Positions 26,070 to 35,053 are shown, numbered from the stretch's first letter. The stretch: DNA of 64,000 nucleotides from Clostridiales bacterium Firm_14 (GCA_001604135.1 LVAT01000010.1:62001-126000); one strand, 5' to 3'. Notes: generated by a model from the letters alone, not told the origin. Made by a program: numbers and translations.

Positions 26070-26436
26070 ATGAACATCAGATCAATTCAGTGCCCTTCCT
26101 GCGGCAGTAATCTCAACGTTGAGAGCGTCAACCAGTCCCTTATCTACTGCATGTTCTGCGACGCGTCGGTCCAGCTCGAGACAAACCACAACAAGGGTTA
26201 CGACATGGAGCTCGGCAGGCTCGAAGCCCGTGCCGAGAAAGCAGGAATATGCAGAGACAGAAGCATTCCTTAAGGGCAATGCGGAAGTTCAGATCCCGCC
26301 GCGCTTCAGACAGGAAAAGGCCGTCGAGTACATCATCAAAGGCCTTAAGGCGAGAGAATTCATTACCATGGAGCAGGCTATCTTCAAGTGCGAAGAAGCC
26401 ATGACAAGAGGCGAGATCAGAGACGATTACATCTGA
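26070..26436 (+). pseudogene. Zinc-ribbon protein with +1 frameshift
   Basis: The first frame starts at 26070 (MNIRSIQCPSCGSNLNVESV) with a zinc ribbon C-P-S-C then C-M-F-C, and stops at 26273. The remaining coding sequence continues in another frame from about 26242 (KQEYAETEAFLKGNAEVQIP) to TGA at 26436 and keeps normal codon use. Removing one A from the GAGAAAGCAG run near 26240 restores a single protein of about 121 residues whose helices join smoothly. It is either a recent inactivating insertion, a sequencing error, or a frameshift site. GAGGTG precedes the ATG. The intact product would be a small zinc-ribbon plus helical protein of unknown role. Confidence 0.7.
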
Positions 26437-26592
26437 TCGTTCCGCCCGTACTTTTTGCACGTTTTCACCTGATTCTGTCCATAATTAATGGAAGTATTCG
26501 GCAATAAAGTATACTGCCCTTTTATATATTTGCTTTGAATCTAAGAGTATCATTGACCTGAAAAACAGGCCCTGCCTGATATGAGGATTCAA

Positions 26593-27990
26593 ATGGAAAG
26601 CGCTGTCAGCAAAAGAAACACAGTCATAATCGATGAGAAGACGCCTTTGATGTTACTGGCGGGACCGATGTTTCTCGAAATGTTCCTGACTACACTGGTC
26701 AATAACATCGATACGCTGATGCTGAGCCACTACGACGAATATGCCGTAGGCGCAGTCGGCAATGCGAACACCATCATGTTCATGATGAACATTCTTTTCA
26801 ACGTCATCGCGACAGCTACGAGCGTTGTTGTCTCGCAGTATCTCGGCGCGAAGCGTTACGACAAGATGAACATGATCTACACGCTTGCCATCATGGTAAA
26901 TCTCGTTGTCGGCGTCGTCTTAAGCGCAACATTCTGCGCTGCAAATCCGCTCATAATGAAATTCCTTCACGTGTCTGACGAGATGCGCCCGTACTCGATG
27001 ATCTACATCTACATCGTCGGCGGCGGCGGATTCATAATGGCTGTATATAATGTTATGCTCCAGATCTTAAGGTGCAACGGACACCCTAAGATCGGCATGT
27101 ACGTAACGCTTGCGATCAACGTTATTAATATCGGCGGAAACTACCTGTTCCTCTACGGACCTCTCGCACCGCTCAACATGGGCGTTGCAGGCGTTGCGAT
27201 CTCTACTGTTGTCTCAAGAACATTCGGTTTGATCGCTGTTTTCGTATTCTTCTTCAGAAAGAAGATCGGTAAGATCGCGCCTAAATATTTGAGACCTTTC
27301 CCTACCAGGCTCCTTGGCAAGATGGTCAAGATCGGCCTTCCTACCGCAGGCGAGAACCTAACATACAACCTCTACCAGACAACGCTTCTCTCGTTCGTTA
27401 ACGCGATGGGAAATGACGCCGTCTGCGCAAGAGCTTACTGCAACACGCTCATATCGCTCGCGATAATCTTCTCGAACGCATGTGCCATGTCGACGCAGAT
27501 CATCACGGGTCACTTAGTCGGCGCGGGCAAAGAGGAAGCTGCGTATAAGAGAGTATTCAGAACGCTTAGGACATCGATGCCTATCACGATCATGCTGGTA
27601 TCACTCAATGCTATCTTCTGCAGATACACGCTGCAGCTTTTCACGCAGAATGAGAACATCATCGCTCTTGGCCAGATGATCATGATCGTTGATATCTTCA
27701 TTGAGATCGGCAGATGCCTTAACATGACATTCGTCTGCAGCCTCAAAGCTGCCGGCGCTTATATATTCCCGCTTATCATGGGACTTCTGTGCAACTGGGG
27801 CCTGGGCCTTACGACAGGCTGGCTCGTCGGCGTTTACATGGGTGTCGGCGTGGCAGGCATCTTCGCCGGAACCGCTACGGACGAATGCATAAGAGGACTC
27901 ATTGTCATGTACTACTGGTACAAGAAGAAATGGGTCGGAAAATCCGTCGTCGAGAAACGTAAGAAGAACGTGCTGGAAGAGGCTGAGTGA
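26593..27990 (+). CDS. MATE-family efflux transporter (first copy), 465 aa
   Basis: The start at 26593 (MESAVSKRNTVIIDEKTPLM) has GAGG 6 nt upstream; the ATG at 26581 does not. Twelve membrane helices in two equivalent halves can be traced, beginning LAGPMFLEMFLTTLVNNIDT, where the polar N-x-x-D segment typical of the first helix is present. The family exports cationic drugs or metabolites in exchange for Na+ or H+. The DinF/NorM subgroup cannot be decided by eye. Transcription ends in a 279-nt gap filled by inverted-repeat array C. Confidence 0.9.
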   Translation: MESAVSKRNTVIIDEKTPLMLLAGPMFLEMFLTTLVNNIDTLMLSHYDEYAVGAVGNANTIMFMMNILFNVIATATSVVVSQYLGAKRYDKMNMIYTLAIMVNLVVGVVLSATFCAANPLIMKFLHVSDEMRPYSMIYIYIVGGGGFIMAVYNVMLQILRCNGHPKIGMYVTLAINVINIGGNYLFLYGPLAPLNMGVAGVAISTVVSRTFGLIAVFVFFFRKKIGKIAPKYLRPFPTRLLGKMVKIGLPTAGENLTYNLYQTTLLSFVNAMGNDAVCARAYCNTLISLAIIFSNACAMSTQIITGHLVGAGKEEAAYKRVFRTLRTSMPITIMLVSLNAIFCRYTLQLFTQNENIIALGQMIMIVDIFIEIGRCLNMTFVCSLKAAGAYIFPLIMGLLCNWGLGLTTGWLVGVYMGVGVAGIFAGTATDECIRGLIVMYYWYKKKWVGKSVVEKRKKNVLEEAE

Positions 27991-28029
27991 TTATCCGGTT
28001 GGAAGTGACGCCGGGGTGATATTGGCGTT

Positions 28030-28223
28030 GTATCTCAAATCTTCGAAAACATGGATTTTGAGACACATTTTTCTGCCAAAAGTATCTCAAATCATCAGAA
28101 GCTGAGCTGTTGAGATACATTTTTCGAGCTGTTGTATCTCAAACACCAACAAAGCACATAGATGAGATACAGATCTGGTGCAGATTGTATCTCAAACACT
28201 TCAAAAATGCGGATTTAAGATAC
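28030..28223. repeat. Inverted-repeat array C (four hairpins, GTATCTCAAA stem, period 52-53)
   Basis: Four units of exactly 37 nt start at 28030, 28082, 28134 and 28187. Each begins GTATCTCAAA and ends with its complement (TTTGAGATAC, with one mismatch in units 1 and 4). Linkers are 15, 15 and 16 nt, and two of them share ATTTTTC at the start. Loops of units 1 and 4 share CTTCNAAAA and GGAT. The array fills the gap between convergent genes (MATE, ending 27990, and the 241-aa membrane protein, ending 28270). Confidence 0.9.
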
Positions 28224-28269
28224 ACGGGCATCAGAAAGACGTTGACGCTCAAATATTTCCCCCAAAATC

Positions 28270-28995
28270 TCAGTACGACGCGCCGACATTGATATCTTCG
28301 ACCGCAAGCTCCATCAGTCCATTTGATTCTAGATGCTGTACGACCTGTTCGTAAAACTCTGCGGTACCGCCGTCTGCTATGCCTTCGAACGTGGTCTCGA
28401 TCGTGCCATCGAACCTGTCGGGATCAAAGAGAATATCCATATACAAGTGCTGCTCGATATCGTCATTGATCTCCCTCATGCGGTCGAAAGAGATGACGTA
28501 ATGCATCTTATCGTCGAAGAAGTACTTCTCCTTCTTAATGTGCACGGTGTAAGTCTCATCTGGAAGCGCCATGTCCGCAATGTCTTTCTTGTACAGTTCG
28601 AAGACCTCACTGACGGTCTTTGCTTCGGACGCTTCGTGCCTCAGATCATGCGCTTTCTCACTGTAGAGATCTTCTTTATCAGGCTTGCCCTTGGTGGAAT
28701 TCTCATCGCCGTAAGCATCCTCGTTCTGGGCGGCCTGAAGGATCAGGTTGAACATCTCCCGGCTCCCCTTAAGCCTGACCGTCTTTATCGCAAAAAAGAT
28801 CGAGATTATGAAGTCAATTACAAGCAGGACCACACCGATAATGAGGCATTCCCGTCTGAATATTCCGGCGATTAAAAAGACCACAGCGCCCAGGAACAGG
28901 TAGATAAATGACCTGAAAAAATACACGGCAAATATAATGAGCCTGAATTTCCATTTGCTTACCGGCGGCTTGGTTTTCTTGTTCTGATCTTCCAT
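28270..28995 (-). CDS. Two-helix membrane protein, 241 aa
   Basis: ATG at 28995 (MEDQNKKTKPPVSKWKFRLI) is chosen because AAGGA lies 8 nt upstream and a -10 (TATAAT) is at about 29033; the frame continues farther upstream only as the antisense of the neighbouring MATE gene. Helices at about residues 19-42 and 46-68 are followed by a cytosolic region of 170 residues, with a Lys/Glu-rich segment and a C-terminal beta domain (YTVHIKKEKYFFDDKMHYVI, then SFDRMREINDDI). A YcxB-like membrane protein is possible. No enzymatic motif is seen. Confidence 0.75.
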   Translation of the reverse strand: MEDQNKKTKPPVSKWKFRLIIFAVYFFRSFIYLFLGAVVFLIAGIFRRECLIIGVVLLVIDFIISIFFAIKTVRLKGSREMFNLILQAAQNEDAYGDENSTKGKPDKEDLYSEKAHDLRHEASEAKTVSEVFELYKKDIADMALPDETYTVHIKKEKYFFDDKMHYVISFDRMREINDDIEQHLYMDILFDPDRFDGTIETTFEGIADGGTAEFYEQVVQHLESNGLMELAVEDINVGASY

Positions 28996-29057
28996 CCTCT
29001 TATTCCTTAAAACTGGTGTCGGTAATAAGATTATAACATCTTGAAGACGGCCGGCTA

Positions 29058-30416
29058 TTACTGCTCTTCTTTGGGGAGCTTCGCGAAAAAACTGACCGTG
29101 AACGGTATGCAGATGAGGCTTGTCATGACGTCGGCAACTGCCTGCGCGATCTGGATTCCAGTAAGGCCCCAGACAAAGCTGAAGAGCAGAAGGACCGGAA
29201 TGAAGCACAGACCGTTTCTTAAGGACGACAGGAAGGTCGCATTGAACTTATAGCCGATGCTCTGGAACATCATGTTGTTGCACACCTGGAAAGGCACGAT
29301 AAACAGCGCTAAGCACTGAGCATGAAGCGCCGGTATGCCGATCATGATTACTTCCGGATCGTCCCTGAAGAACTGAATGCAATTTCCTGCGTTAAAGTAG
29401 ACGGCCATTGACGCGATGCCGAGCGAGATCGTTCCGAAGATAAGCGTGAAGAAGAAACCCTGACGGACGCGGGAATACTTTTTCGCGCCATAGTTAAAGC
29501 CAGCGATGGGCTGGAATCCCTGTCCGATGCCCAGGACGGCGCTGAAGATAAACATGCTGATCCTGTTTACGATGCTCATTGCTGCGATCGCCGCATCGCC
29601 GTACGCGCCTGCCGCGTTGTTGAGAAGCATCGTTGAAATGCTCGCAAGGCCTTGTCTTGCAAGGCTCGGAAGACCCGTAGTTATGATGTCTCCTAAGATC
29701 GAGAGCTTGAATCTCGCATACTTGGGATTAAGAGATGTCTGTGTCTTCTTGAGGATGAACATCGTGAGCAGCAAAGCCCATGAAATGTACTGTGATATCG
29801 CGGTCGCAAGGCCCGCGCCGAATATGCCCAAGCCCATCTTCTGCATGAAGAGCATGTCCAGGAAGATGTTGAGGATGCCGCCTGACGTAAGGCCGATCAT
29901 GGCAAAGAACGCGCGGCCTTCGTATCTTAGGATGTTGTTCATTACGCAGCTTGATACGAGCGCCGGTGCGGCCGCGAGAATGCAGATGGCATAAGTTCTC
30001 GCATAAGGAAGGATCGTGTCGGTGCTGCCGAGAAGCCTCATGAGCGGCGTGACGAAAAGTCCGCCGAAAATGAGGAAGAAGAATCCCGCTATGAGCGCAG
30101 AATAAAAGCCCGTCGCCGCGATCGTTCTCGCGTTCTCGACGTCTTTCTGCCCTAACTTCCTGCTGATGATGCTTCCGGAACCGTGACCGAACATGAAGCC
30201 TACTGCCTGAAGTATGGCCATGAGGCCCAATACGACGCCGGTGGCGCCGCTCGCGGACGTGTTGATCTGACCTACAAAGTAGGAGTCCGCCATGTTATAT
30301 ATGCTCGTTACGAACATGCTGACCATAGTCGGCAGGCCGAGCTGGATGATCAGGCTCGGAACGGGCTTGGCGGTCATCATCTCATATTGTGATCTATACT
30401 TCCCCTTAAAAGGCAT
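29058..30416 (-). CDS. MATE-family efflux transporter (second copy), 452 aa
   Basis: The N-terminus (MTAKPVPSLIIQLGLPTMVS, then MFVTSIYNMADSYFVGQINT) is the classical MATE first-helix signature with N-M-A-D-S-Y-F-V-G, close to MepA/DinF-like proteins. Twelve helices follow, with the second repeat beginning near TTGLPSLARQGLASISTMLL. A second helpful marker is the FGHGSGSIISRKLGQKD loop. The ribosome-binding site is poor (AGAGAA). TATAAT at about 30456 (minus) is a possible -10. Substrates cannot be told from sequence. Confidence 0.9.
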   Translation of the reverse strand: MPFKGKYRSQYEMMTAKPVPSLIIQLGLPTMVSMFVTSIYNMADSYFVGQINTSASGATGVVLGLMAILQAVGFMFGHGSGSIISRKLGQKDVENARTIAATGFYSALIAGFFFLIFGGLFVTPLMRLLGSTDTILPYARTYAICILAAAPALVSSCVMNNILRYEGRAFFAMIGLTSGGILNIFLDMLFMQKMGLGIFGAGLATAISQYISWALLLTMFILKKTQTSLNPKYARFKLSILGDIITTGLPSLARQGLASISTMLLNNAAGAYGDAAIAAMSIVNRISMFIFSAVLGIGQGFQPIAGFNYGAKKYSRVRQGFFFTLIFGTISLGIASMAVYFNAGNCIQFFRDDPEVIMIGIPALHAQCLALFIVPFQVCNNMMFQSIGYKFNATFLSSLRNGLCFIPVLLLFSFVWGLTGIQIAQAVADVMTSLICIPFTVSFFAKLPKEEQ

Positions 30417-30455
30417 TACGGTGATTCTCTTATTCTTCGAACTAATACCAGCGTA

Positions 30456-31034
30456 TTATACACGCATCTCGTCATTAAGTTCAGAGATAAATGCTTCGAG
30501 GAAATCGTGACGCTTCGAAGCGGCCTTCTTCGCAGCTTCGGTATTAAGCTCATCTCTTATGAGAAGCAGCTTGTCGTAGAAGTGCTGCACGGATTCATCG
30601 ATGCTCCTGCCGTGCTCGCCGCCATAAGCAAAGGTCCTCGCTATCCCGATCGCGCCGATCGCATCCAGACGGTCAGCATCCTGAACGATCATGCCCTCGA
30701 TCGTCTCAGGCTTTTTGCCCCTGTTCTGACTGAACGACACGGAATTAATGACTTTGATGATCTCTTCGGCCTTATCTGCCGGAACGCCGTTATTACTCAG
30801 GAACGCGCGTGCATTCTCGTTGTTCTCATTATCGAAAAGCTTGTGGTCATCAGCGTCATGAAGGAGCGCTGCCAGTGACACGACGAGCATGTCGCAGGAA
30901 GGCTCTGTCTCAGCGATCTTTAATGCATTCTTATATACTCTTACTGAGTGGGCGATGTCGTGCCCGCCCGCATTGTTTTCGAGAAGGCCGGCGACATAAT
31001 CAGCCGCGTTCTTTATCAGCAATTCGTTATCCAT
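30456..31034 (-). CDS. HD-domain phosphohydrolase, 192 aa
   Basis: The HD-superfamily metal ligands are present: H in GGHDIAHSVRVYKNAL (about residue 24), the H-D pair in SLAALLHDADDHKLF (about 53-54), and an Asp in IVQDADRLDAIGAIG (about 118). This pattern (H...HD...D) belongs to the broad HD hydrolases of the YedJ/uncharacterised type that act on nucleotides or other phosphate esters. There is no signal peptide. AAGGATAAG precedes the ATG. The gene is divergent from the ion-channel gene 95-104 nt away. Confidence 0.9.
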   Translation of the reverse strand: MDNELLIKNAADYVAGLLENNAGGHDIAHSVRVYKNALKIAETEPSCDMLVVSLAALLHDADDHKLFDNENNENARAFLSNNGVPADKAEEIIKVINSVSFSQNRGKKPETIEGMIVQDADRLDAIGAIGIARTFAYGGEHGRSIDESVQHFYDKLLLIRDELNTEAAKKAASKRHDFLEAFISELNDEMRV

Positions 31035-31137
31035 GGCTCTTATCCTTGAAAATCAGTTGATAACAGTATAACAAGTAATTGCGAATGATTTCATATACTT
31101 ATAAAATGCTTATAGACTTTAGCGCGAGGTGACAGGA

Positions 31138-33258
31138 ATGTTCAGAAAGATCCGTGAATGGTTTAGCATCAGGCTTGCGAAAAATCCGGGGCAGATCGTT
31201 TTGCTCTCGATACTTTTATTCAATATCGCTTTCTTTTTCCTGTCAGCATTTATCATCAGCAAGATGTCCCTCAGCGGGACTGAAGAACTCGGCTTCCTGG
31301 AATCTGCTTTCTACACGATAAGCATGATCCTTGATGCGGGATGCATCTCATATGTCGTTGCGGATATCGGACCGCAGAACGCGGCGATCGCGATCGTCTG
31401 CCTCCTCATCGTCATCATCGGCATGATCTCCTTCACAGGCGCTGTCATCGGTTACGTCACCAACTATATTTCGAGTTTCATCGAAGATTCCAATGCCGGC
31501 AATCACAGGCTCATAATGTCTGATCACTTCGTCATCCTCAACTGGAATTCAAGGGCTCTGGAGATCGTAAATGACCTCCTCTACAGCGAGAACATCAGCA
31601 AGGTCGTCGTCCTGGTCGGCTCCGGCAAGGCCGAAGTCGAGAAGCAGATCGAAGAACGCCTCCACGAGACCGTAAAAAGAGAGAACGACAAGATCTTCGA
31701 GAAATCTATCGGGAAGTCTTTCCTCGCGCGCAAATGGTACTGCATGAGGCACAAGTTTAAGAACAACCTGACGATAATCGTAAGAGAAGGCGACGTGTTC
31801 TCGTCAAAGCAGCTTTTCGACATCTCGCTCCATCACGCATCTTCAGTCGTCATCCTCGGCGAAGAGATGAACAACAGCCTCTGCAAATATGCGGTCAACG
31901 AGAAAGCCGACAAATACGACAAGGGCAACTCCCTCACGATCAAGACCCTGATGCAGGTATCAGACATCACGTCCGCATCCTATTCCAATGACAACCAGAG
32001 GATCATCGTCGAAGTCACCGACGACTGGACATGGAATCTGGTCCAGAAAATCATCAGGAGCAAGCAGGTTGACGGCAAGTGTAACATTGTTCCAGTCCGT
32101 GTAAACCAGATCCTGGGCAAGCTTATGGCCCAGTTCTCACTGATGCCCGAACTCAATTCGATCTACAACGAACTTCTCTCCAACAAGGGCGCTACATTCT
32201 ATTCATCCCACTGTGATGAGAGCAATGAGCTGTCCTATGTAGAGGCATCACTGAAAAGCAACACCCACGTTATCCCTCTGACAGTCCAGTCCGAAGACGG
32301 CAAGAATTATTGCTATTACATGGCCCTTAACGACAAGGATCTCGAGAAGATCGGCAGCGAGAAACGCACCGGGATCCCCGTCAGGCTCAATAAGGATTTC
32401 TGGCTCGAGAAAAAGAAAATAATCATTCTCGGCCACAACAGCAAGTGCCACGAGATCATGGACGGCTTCGCAGCCTTCCTGTCCGAATGGGGCTACAAAG
32501 ATTCCGACGAGCTCCTTCTCAACATCGTAGTCATCGACGACGAGAAGAGCCTCGAAAAGATGAATTTCTACAAGGAATATCCGTTTGTCATTAAGACAGT
32601 CGCAGCCGAGATCTTCGAGAAAGACCTCATCTGCAATTCCATCAACGAGTTCCTGGAACTCAACGCAGAAGACGTCAGCGTCCTCATCCTCTCCGACGAC
32701 CTCGTTCCCGAAGACGAGATTGACGCCGGCATGTTCGCAAACCTCGTTTACGTCCAGGACATCATCCGTGACAAGGTCGAAGCCAATCCCGAATTCGACG
32801 TCGGCAGCATCGACGTCATCGCCGAGATCAACGACCCCAAGCACCACGACGTCGTCAGCAGCTACAGCGTAAAGAACGTCGTCATAAGCAACCGCTTCAT
32901 CAGCAAGATGATCACCCAGATCGGCGAGAAAGACGCGATATTCGACTTCTACCAGGACATCCTCGATTACGACTCCGCCTCCGGCAAATCCGACGGCTAC
33001 GAGAGCAAAGAAGTCTACGTCAAAAAGGCCAAGGATTTCTTCGCAGGCCTCCCTGCCGCATGTACTGCCGATAAGCTGATAAGGGGTGTTTTCGACGCAT
33101 CCTACGACCCTGACGTCGCGCCCGGAAAGCAGAACATCTCCATCCTGTTGGGTATCGTCAAGCAGGACGGCGAGATATTGCTGTTCAGCGGCGACCAGAC
33201 TGCGATCGACGTAAAGGTCGAACCCTCCGACAAGGTGATCGTATTCAGCAATCACTGA
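31138..33258 (+). CDS. CASTOR/POLLUX-like ion channel with RCK-type domains, 706 aa
   Basis: GAGG lies 8 nt before the ATG at 31138; the GTG at 31129 overlaps that site and is rejected. Two membrane helices (residues about 19-41 and 82-110) flank a re-entrant pore segment around FLESAFYTISMILDAGCISY. Residues about 130-340 and 430-620 each form a Rossmann-type RCK/TrkA-N-like domain (first: HFVILNWNSRALEIVNDLLY; second: KKIIILGHNSKCHEIMDGF). This layout matches the CASTOR/POLLUX/SYM8 family, cation channels of plant nuclei with poorly studied bacterial relatives. The usual K-channel filter TVGYG is absent. It terminates towards inverted-repeat array D. Confidence 0.85.
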   Translation: MFRKIREWFSIRLAKNPGQIVLLSILLFNIAFFFLSAFIISKMSLSGTEELGFLESAFYTISMILDAGCISYVVADIGPQNAAIAIVCLLIVIIGMISFTGAVIGYVTNYISSFIEDSNAGNHRLIMSDHFVILNWNSRALEIVNDLLYSENISKVVVLVGSGKAEVEKQIEERLHETVKRENDKIFEKSIGKSFLARKWYCMRHKFKNNLTIIVREGDVFSSKQLFDISLHHASSVVILGEEMNNSLCKYAVNEKADKYDKGNSLTIKTLMQVSDITSASYSNDNQRIIVEVTDDWTWNLVQKIIRSKQVDGKCNIVPVRVNQILGKLMAQFSLMPELNSIYNELLSNKGATFYSSHCDESNELSYVEASLKSNTHVIPLTVQSEDGKNYCYYMALNDKDLEKIGSEKRTGIPVRLNKDFWLEKKKIIILGHNSKCHEIMDGFAAFLSEWGYKDSDELLLNIVVIDDEKSLEKMNFYKEYPFVIKTVAAEIFEKDLICNSINEFLELNAEDVSVLILSDDLVPEDEIDAGMFANLVYVQDIIRDKVEANPEFDVGSIDVIAEINDPKHHDVVSSYSVKNVVISNRFISKMITQIGEKDAIFDFYQDILDYDSASGKSDGYESKEVYVKKAKDFFAGLPAACTADKLIRGVFDASYDPDVAPGKQNISILLGIVKQDGEILLFSGDQTAIDVKVEPSDKVIVFSNH

Positions 33259-33301
33259 GTTGATGGGGTGCATGGCTTCGGTGACGTAAGGAAACTTACA
33301 C

Positions 33302-33523
33302 CTTTTTAGTATGCTTCAGGAGCTGTTTTGCCAAGGCAACAGACAAATCACCTTCTATTCTTCGGTTTTGTCTGTAATTTTCATGCTTCAGCCACCATTT
33401 TCTCGGAAAAACACAGACAAAACGCTCTCTATTCCTTGGTTTTGTCTGTAATTCCCGTGCTTCAGGCACCATTTTCGCGAAAAAATACAGACAAAACTGC
33501 CTTTTCCGGATGATTTCGTATGA
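33302..33523. repeat. Inverted-repeat array D (74-nt tandem unit, ACAGACAAAA stem)
   Basis: Hairpins of 37 nt occur at 33339-33375 and 33413-33449, with ACAGACAAA(A) pairing to TTTTGTCTGT; a third left arm begins at 33487 but its right arm at about 33514-33523 is degraded. Units start exactly 74 nt apart. The 37-nt linkers are themselves conserved (TGCTTCAG-CACCATTTTC-CG-AAAAA) and contain two mini-hairpins (GTGC/GCAC and TTTTCGCGAAAA). A partial linker precedes the first hairpin (33302-33338). The array lies between the convergent channel and zinc-ribbon genes. Confidence 0.88.
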
Positions 33524-33601
33524 CTGATGTTTTTTAAGAAATGTAAAACGGTTAAAACCTGATCAAACTGCGTTTTTACCCGTTACCATGAGTACAAAAA
33601 C
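33524..33601. other. Remainder of the intergenic gap after array D
   Basis: About 80 nt of AT-rich sequence without gene, hairpin with T tract, or recognisable signal. Confidence 0.4.
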
Positions 33602-35053
33602 TTACACCTCAACAGACCGCTCGCCGATGACATGACCGTTATCGTCCGTGATGAGCACGACGTGGCGGAGGAATTTCTCTTCGACATTGAAATCGGTGTG
33701 GCTGGTTGAATCGAGATATGCGTCGAGGCCGGGATCTTCGTCGTAATCGTTGATCTTGTTGGCGGCTTTGCGCATCATTCTCGAGACGATCTTCGCGATG
33801 GCCGCAAGCACGCCCACTACGGCTATGGTTCCGAGAAGTATCACTTCAATTACGATCAGCACCGTGAGGAGCACTGCCAGGAAACTGTCTGCATAGGACT
33901 GGTTGGTGATCATCCAGATGAAGACGAAGATGACCGCGGCGATGGCAATCGGAAACCATTTGAGGGGGCCGGTCGCGAGCTTGACTGCCCAGTCGAGATT
34001 GTCGATGGCGCTGGTGTTGGGGACCTGGCCGCTGGCTTCGCCGGTCTGGCCGTTTACGGCAAACTGGTATTGGCTGCCTTCGAACTCGACCGTCATGAAC
34101 CAGACGGGGAGAAGGCAGTATTTCATGGAGGCGTCGCTTAGCCAGGTAAAGCCTTTGTCGTAACGCTTCTCGAATTGATCGTATTTCTTGAAGGCGATGT
34201 CGGATTCGTCCTTGGAGAACTTGCTGATCCTTCGGACGATGCGCTCGGTCATGTCAGACGGTAGCTGCTCGTACTTATCCGCGTAGAAGCCCTGAAGATA
34301 TTTGCTCTCGAACTTTACCATGTCCTTGTAGTCGAAAGGTTCGATTGCTTCCATCAGCTTATTGGCGATCTTTACGGAGGCATCGAAAGGAACGCCCTTT
34401 ACATGGTAGGTCATGTTTGTGTTGACTTCGTAGATCGTCTTGGTGGTGCCCCTGCCGATCTTGCCGGTACCGGACATGTCGGAATGGACGACGCAGTCCA
34501 GGAGCCAGAACGGGACATAGAGCGCGGTCATGTTGGTGAGTTTGCTCTTTGTCTTGAAGCCCATGGGCGTGTATTTCTTGGTGGAAAGCCACTCCATCAT
34601 GTTCTTCTTGGCCTGGTCCTTGTCGATCTTGAACGGGACAATGTAGTCGGGCTTGAATTCGCGGGTCATTCGCCTTGTGATGAGCGCCGGCGAGCCGCAG
34701 AAAGGACACATGGTCGACATCGTGTTCTCATCGGCGATGAGCGCGGCGCCGCAGCTGTTGCAGACGATCTCGTGACGCTTCCTGTCTTCTTCGGACATGT
34801 CGCTGTCGCCCATATAATCGTGCTCTTTCGAGATGCCGAGAGAACCTCTCGGTTCAAGCGTGTCAGCCGCGTAGATATTGCCGCAGTTACGGCACATCAT
34901 TGCGCTTAATTCAGGTTCATAAACGATGTTCGAACCGCAGGACGGACACTTGACGGAATCGGCCGCAAGCCTGCCCTCACCTTCCTTTGCGGGAGCTCCT
35001 CCGAACGGATTGGAACCCAACGCATTTAATGGTCTGCTGTTCCATAAAGCCAT
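33602..35053 (-). CDS. Double zinc-ribbon membrane protein, 483 aa
   Basis: Two zinc ribbons lie at the N-terminus: C-P-S-C...C-R-N-C (about residues 37-61) and C-N-S-C...C-P-F-C (about 97-119). A long soluble region (about 125-345) contains a repeated domain with FKPDYIVPFKIDKDQAKKNM, seen in TFIIB-type zinc-ribbon proteins of Firmicutes. Two helices near residues 370-390 and 395-425 place it in the membrane, with a charged tail. AAGGGG precedes the ATG and TATAAT at about 35115 (minus) is a likely -10. The family is known only from sequence; its role is unknown. Confidence 0.8.
   Translation of the reverse strand: MALWNSRPLNALGSNPFGGAPAKEGEGRLAADSVKCPSCGSNIVYEPELSAMMCRNCGNIYAADTLEPRGSLGISKEHDYMGDSDMSEEDRKRHEIVCNSCGAALIADENTMSTMCPFCGSPALITRRMTREFKPDYIVPFKIDKDQAKKNMMEWLSTKKYTPMGFKTKSKLTNMTALYVPFWLLDCVVHSDMSGTGKIGRGTTKTIYEVNTNMTYHVKGVPFDASVKIANKLMEAIEPFDYKDMVKFESKYLQGFYADKYEQLPSDMTERIVRRISKFSKDESDIAFKKYDQFEKRYDKGFTWLSDASMKYCLLPVWFMTVEFEGSQYQFAVNGQTGEASGQVPNTSAIDNLDWAVKLATGPLKWFPIAIAAVIFVFIWMITNQSYADSFLAVLLTVLIVIEVILLGTIAVVGVLAAIAKIVSRMMRKAANKINDYDEDPGLDAYLDSTSHTDFNVEEKFLRHVVLITDDNGHVIGERSVEV

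Noticed and set aside
28030-28223. Array C as a CRISPR array
   Set aside because: The repeated element is a pair of complementary arms rather than one direct repeat of 24-40 nt, linkers are only 15-16 nt, and no cas gene is in the window.
28996-29208. N-terminal extension of the 241-aa membrane protein
   Set aside because: The extra residues are the antisense of the end of the MATE gene; ribosome-binding site and -10 both support the start at 28995.
32248-33273. 341-codon open frame opposite the ion-channel gene
   Set aside because: It is fully antisense to a well-supported gene with GC-rich third positions, is full of Val/Asp/Glu from the reverse complement, and has no ribosome-binding site or family resemblance.
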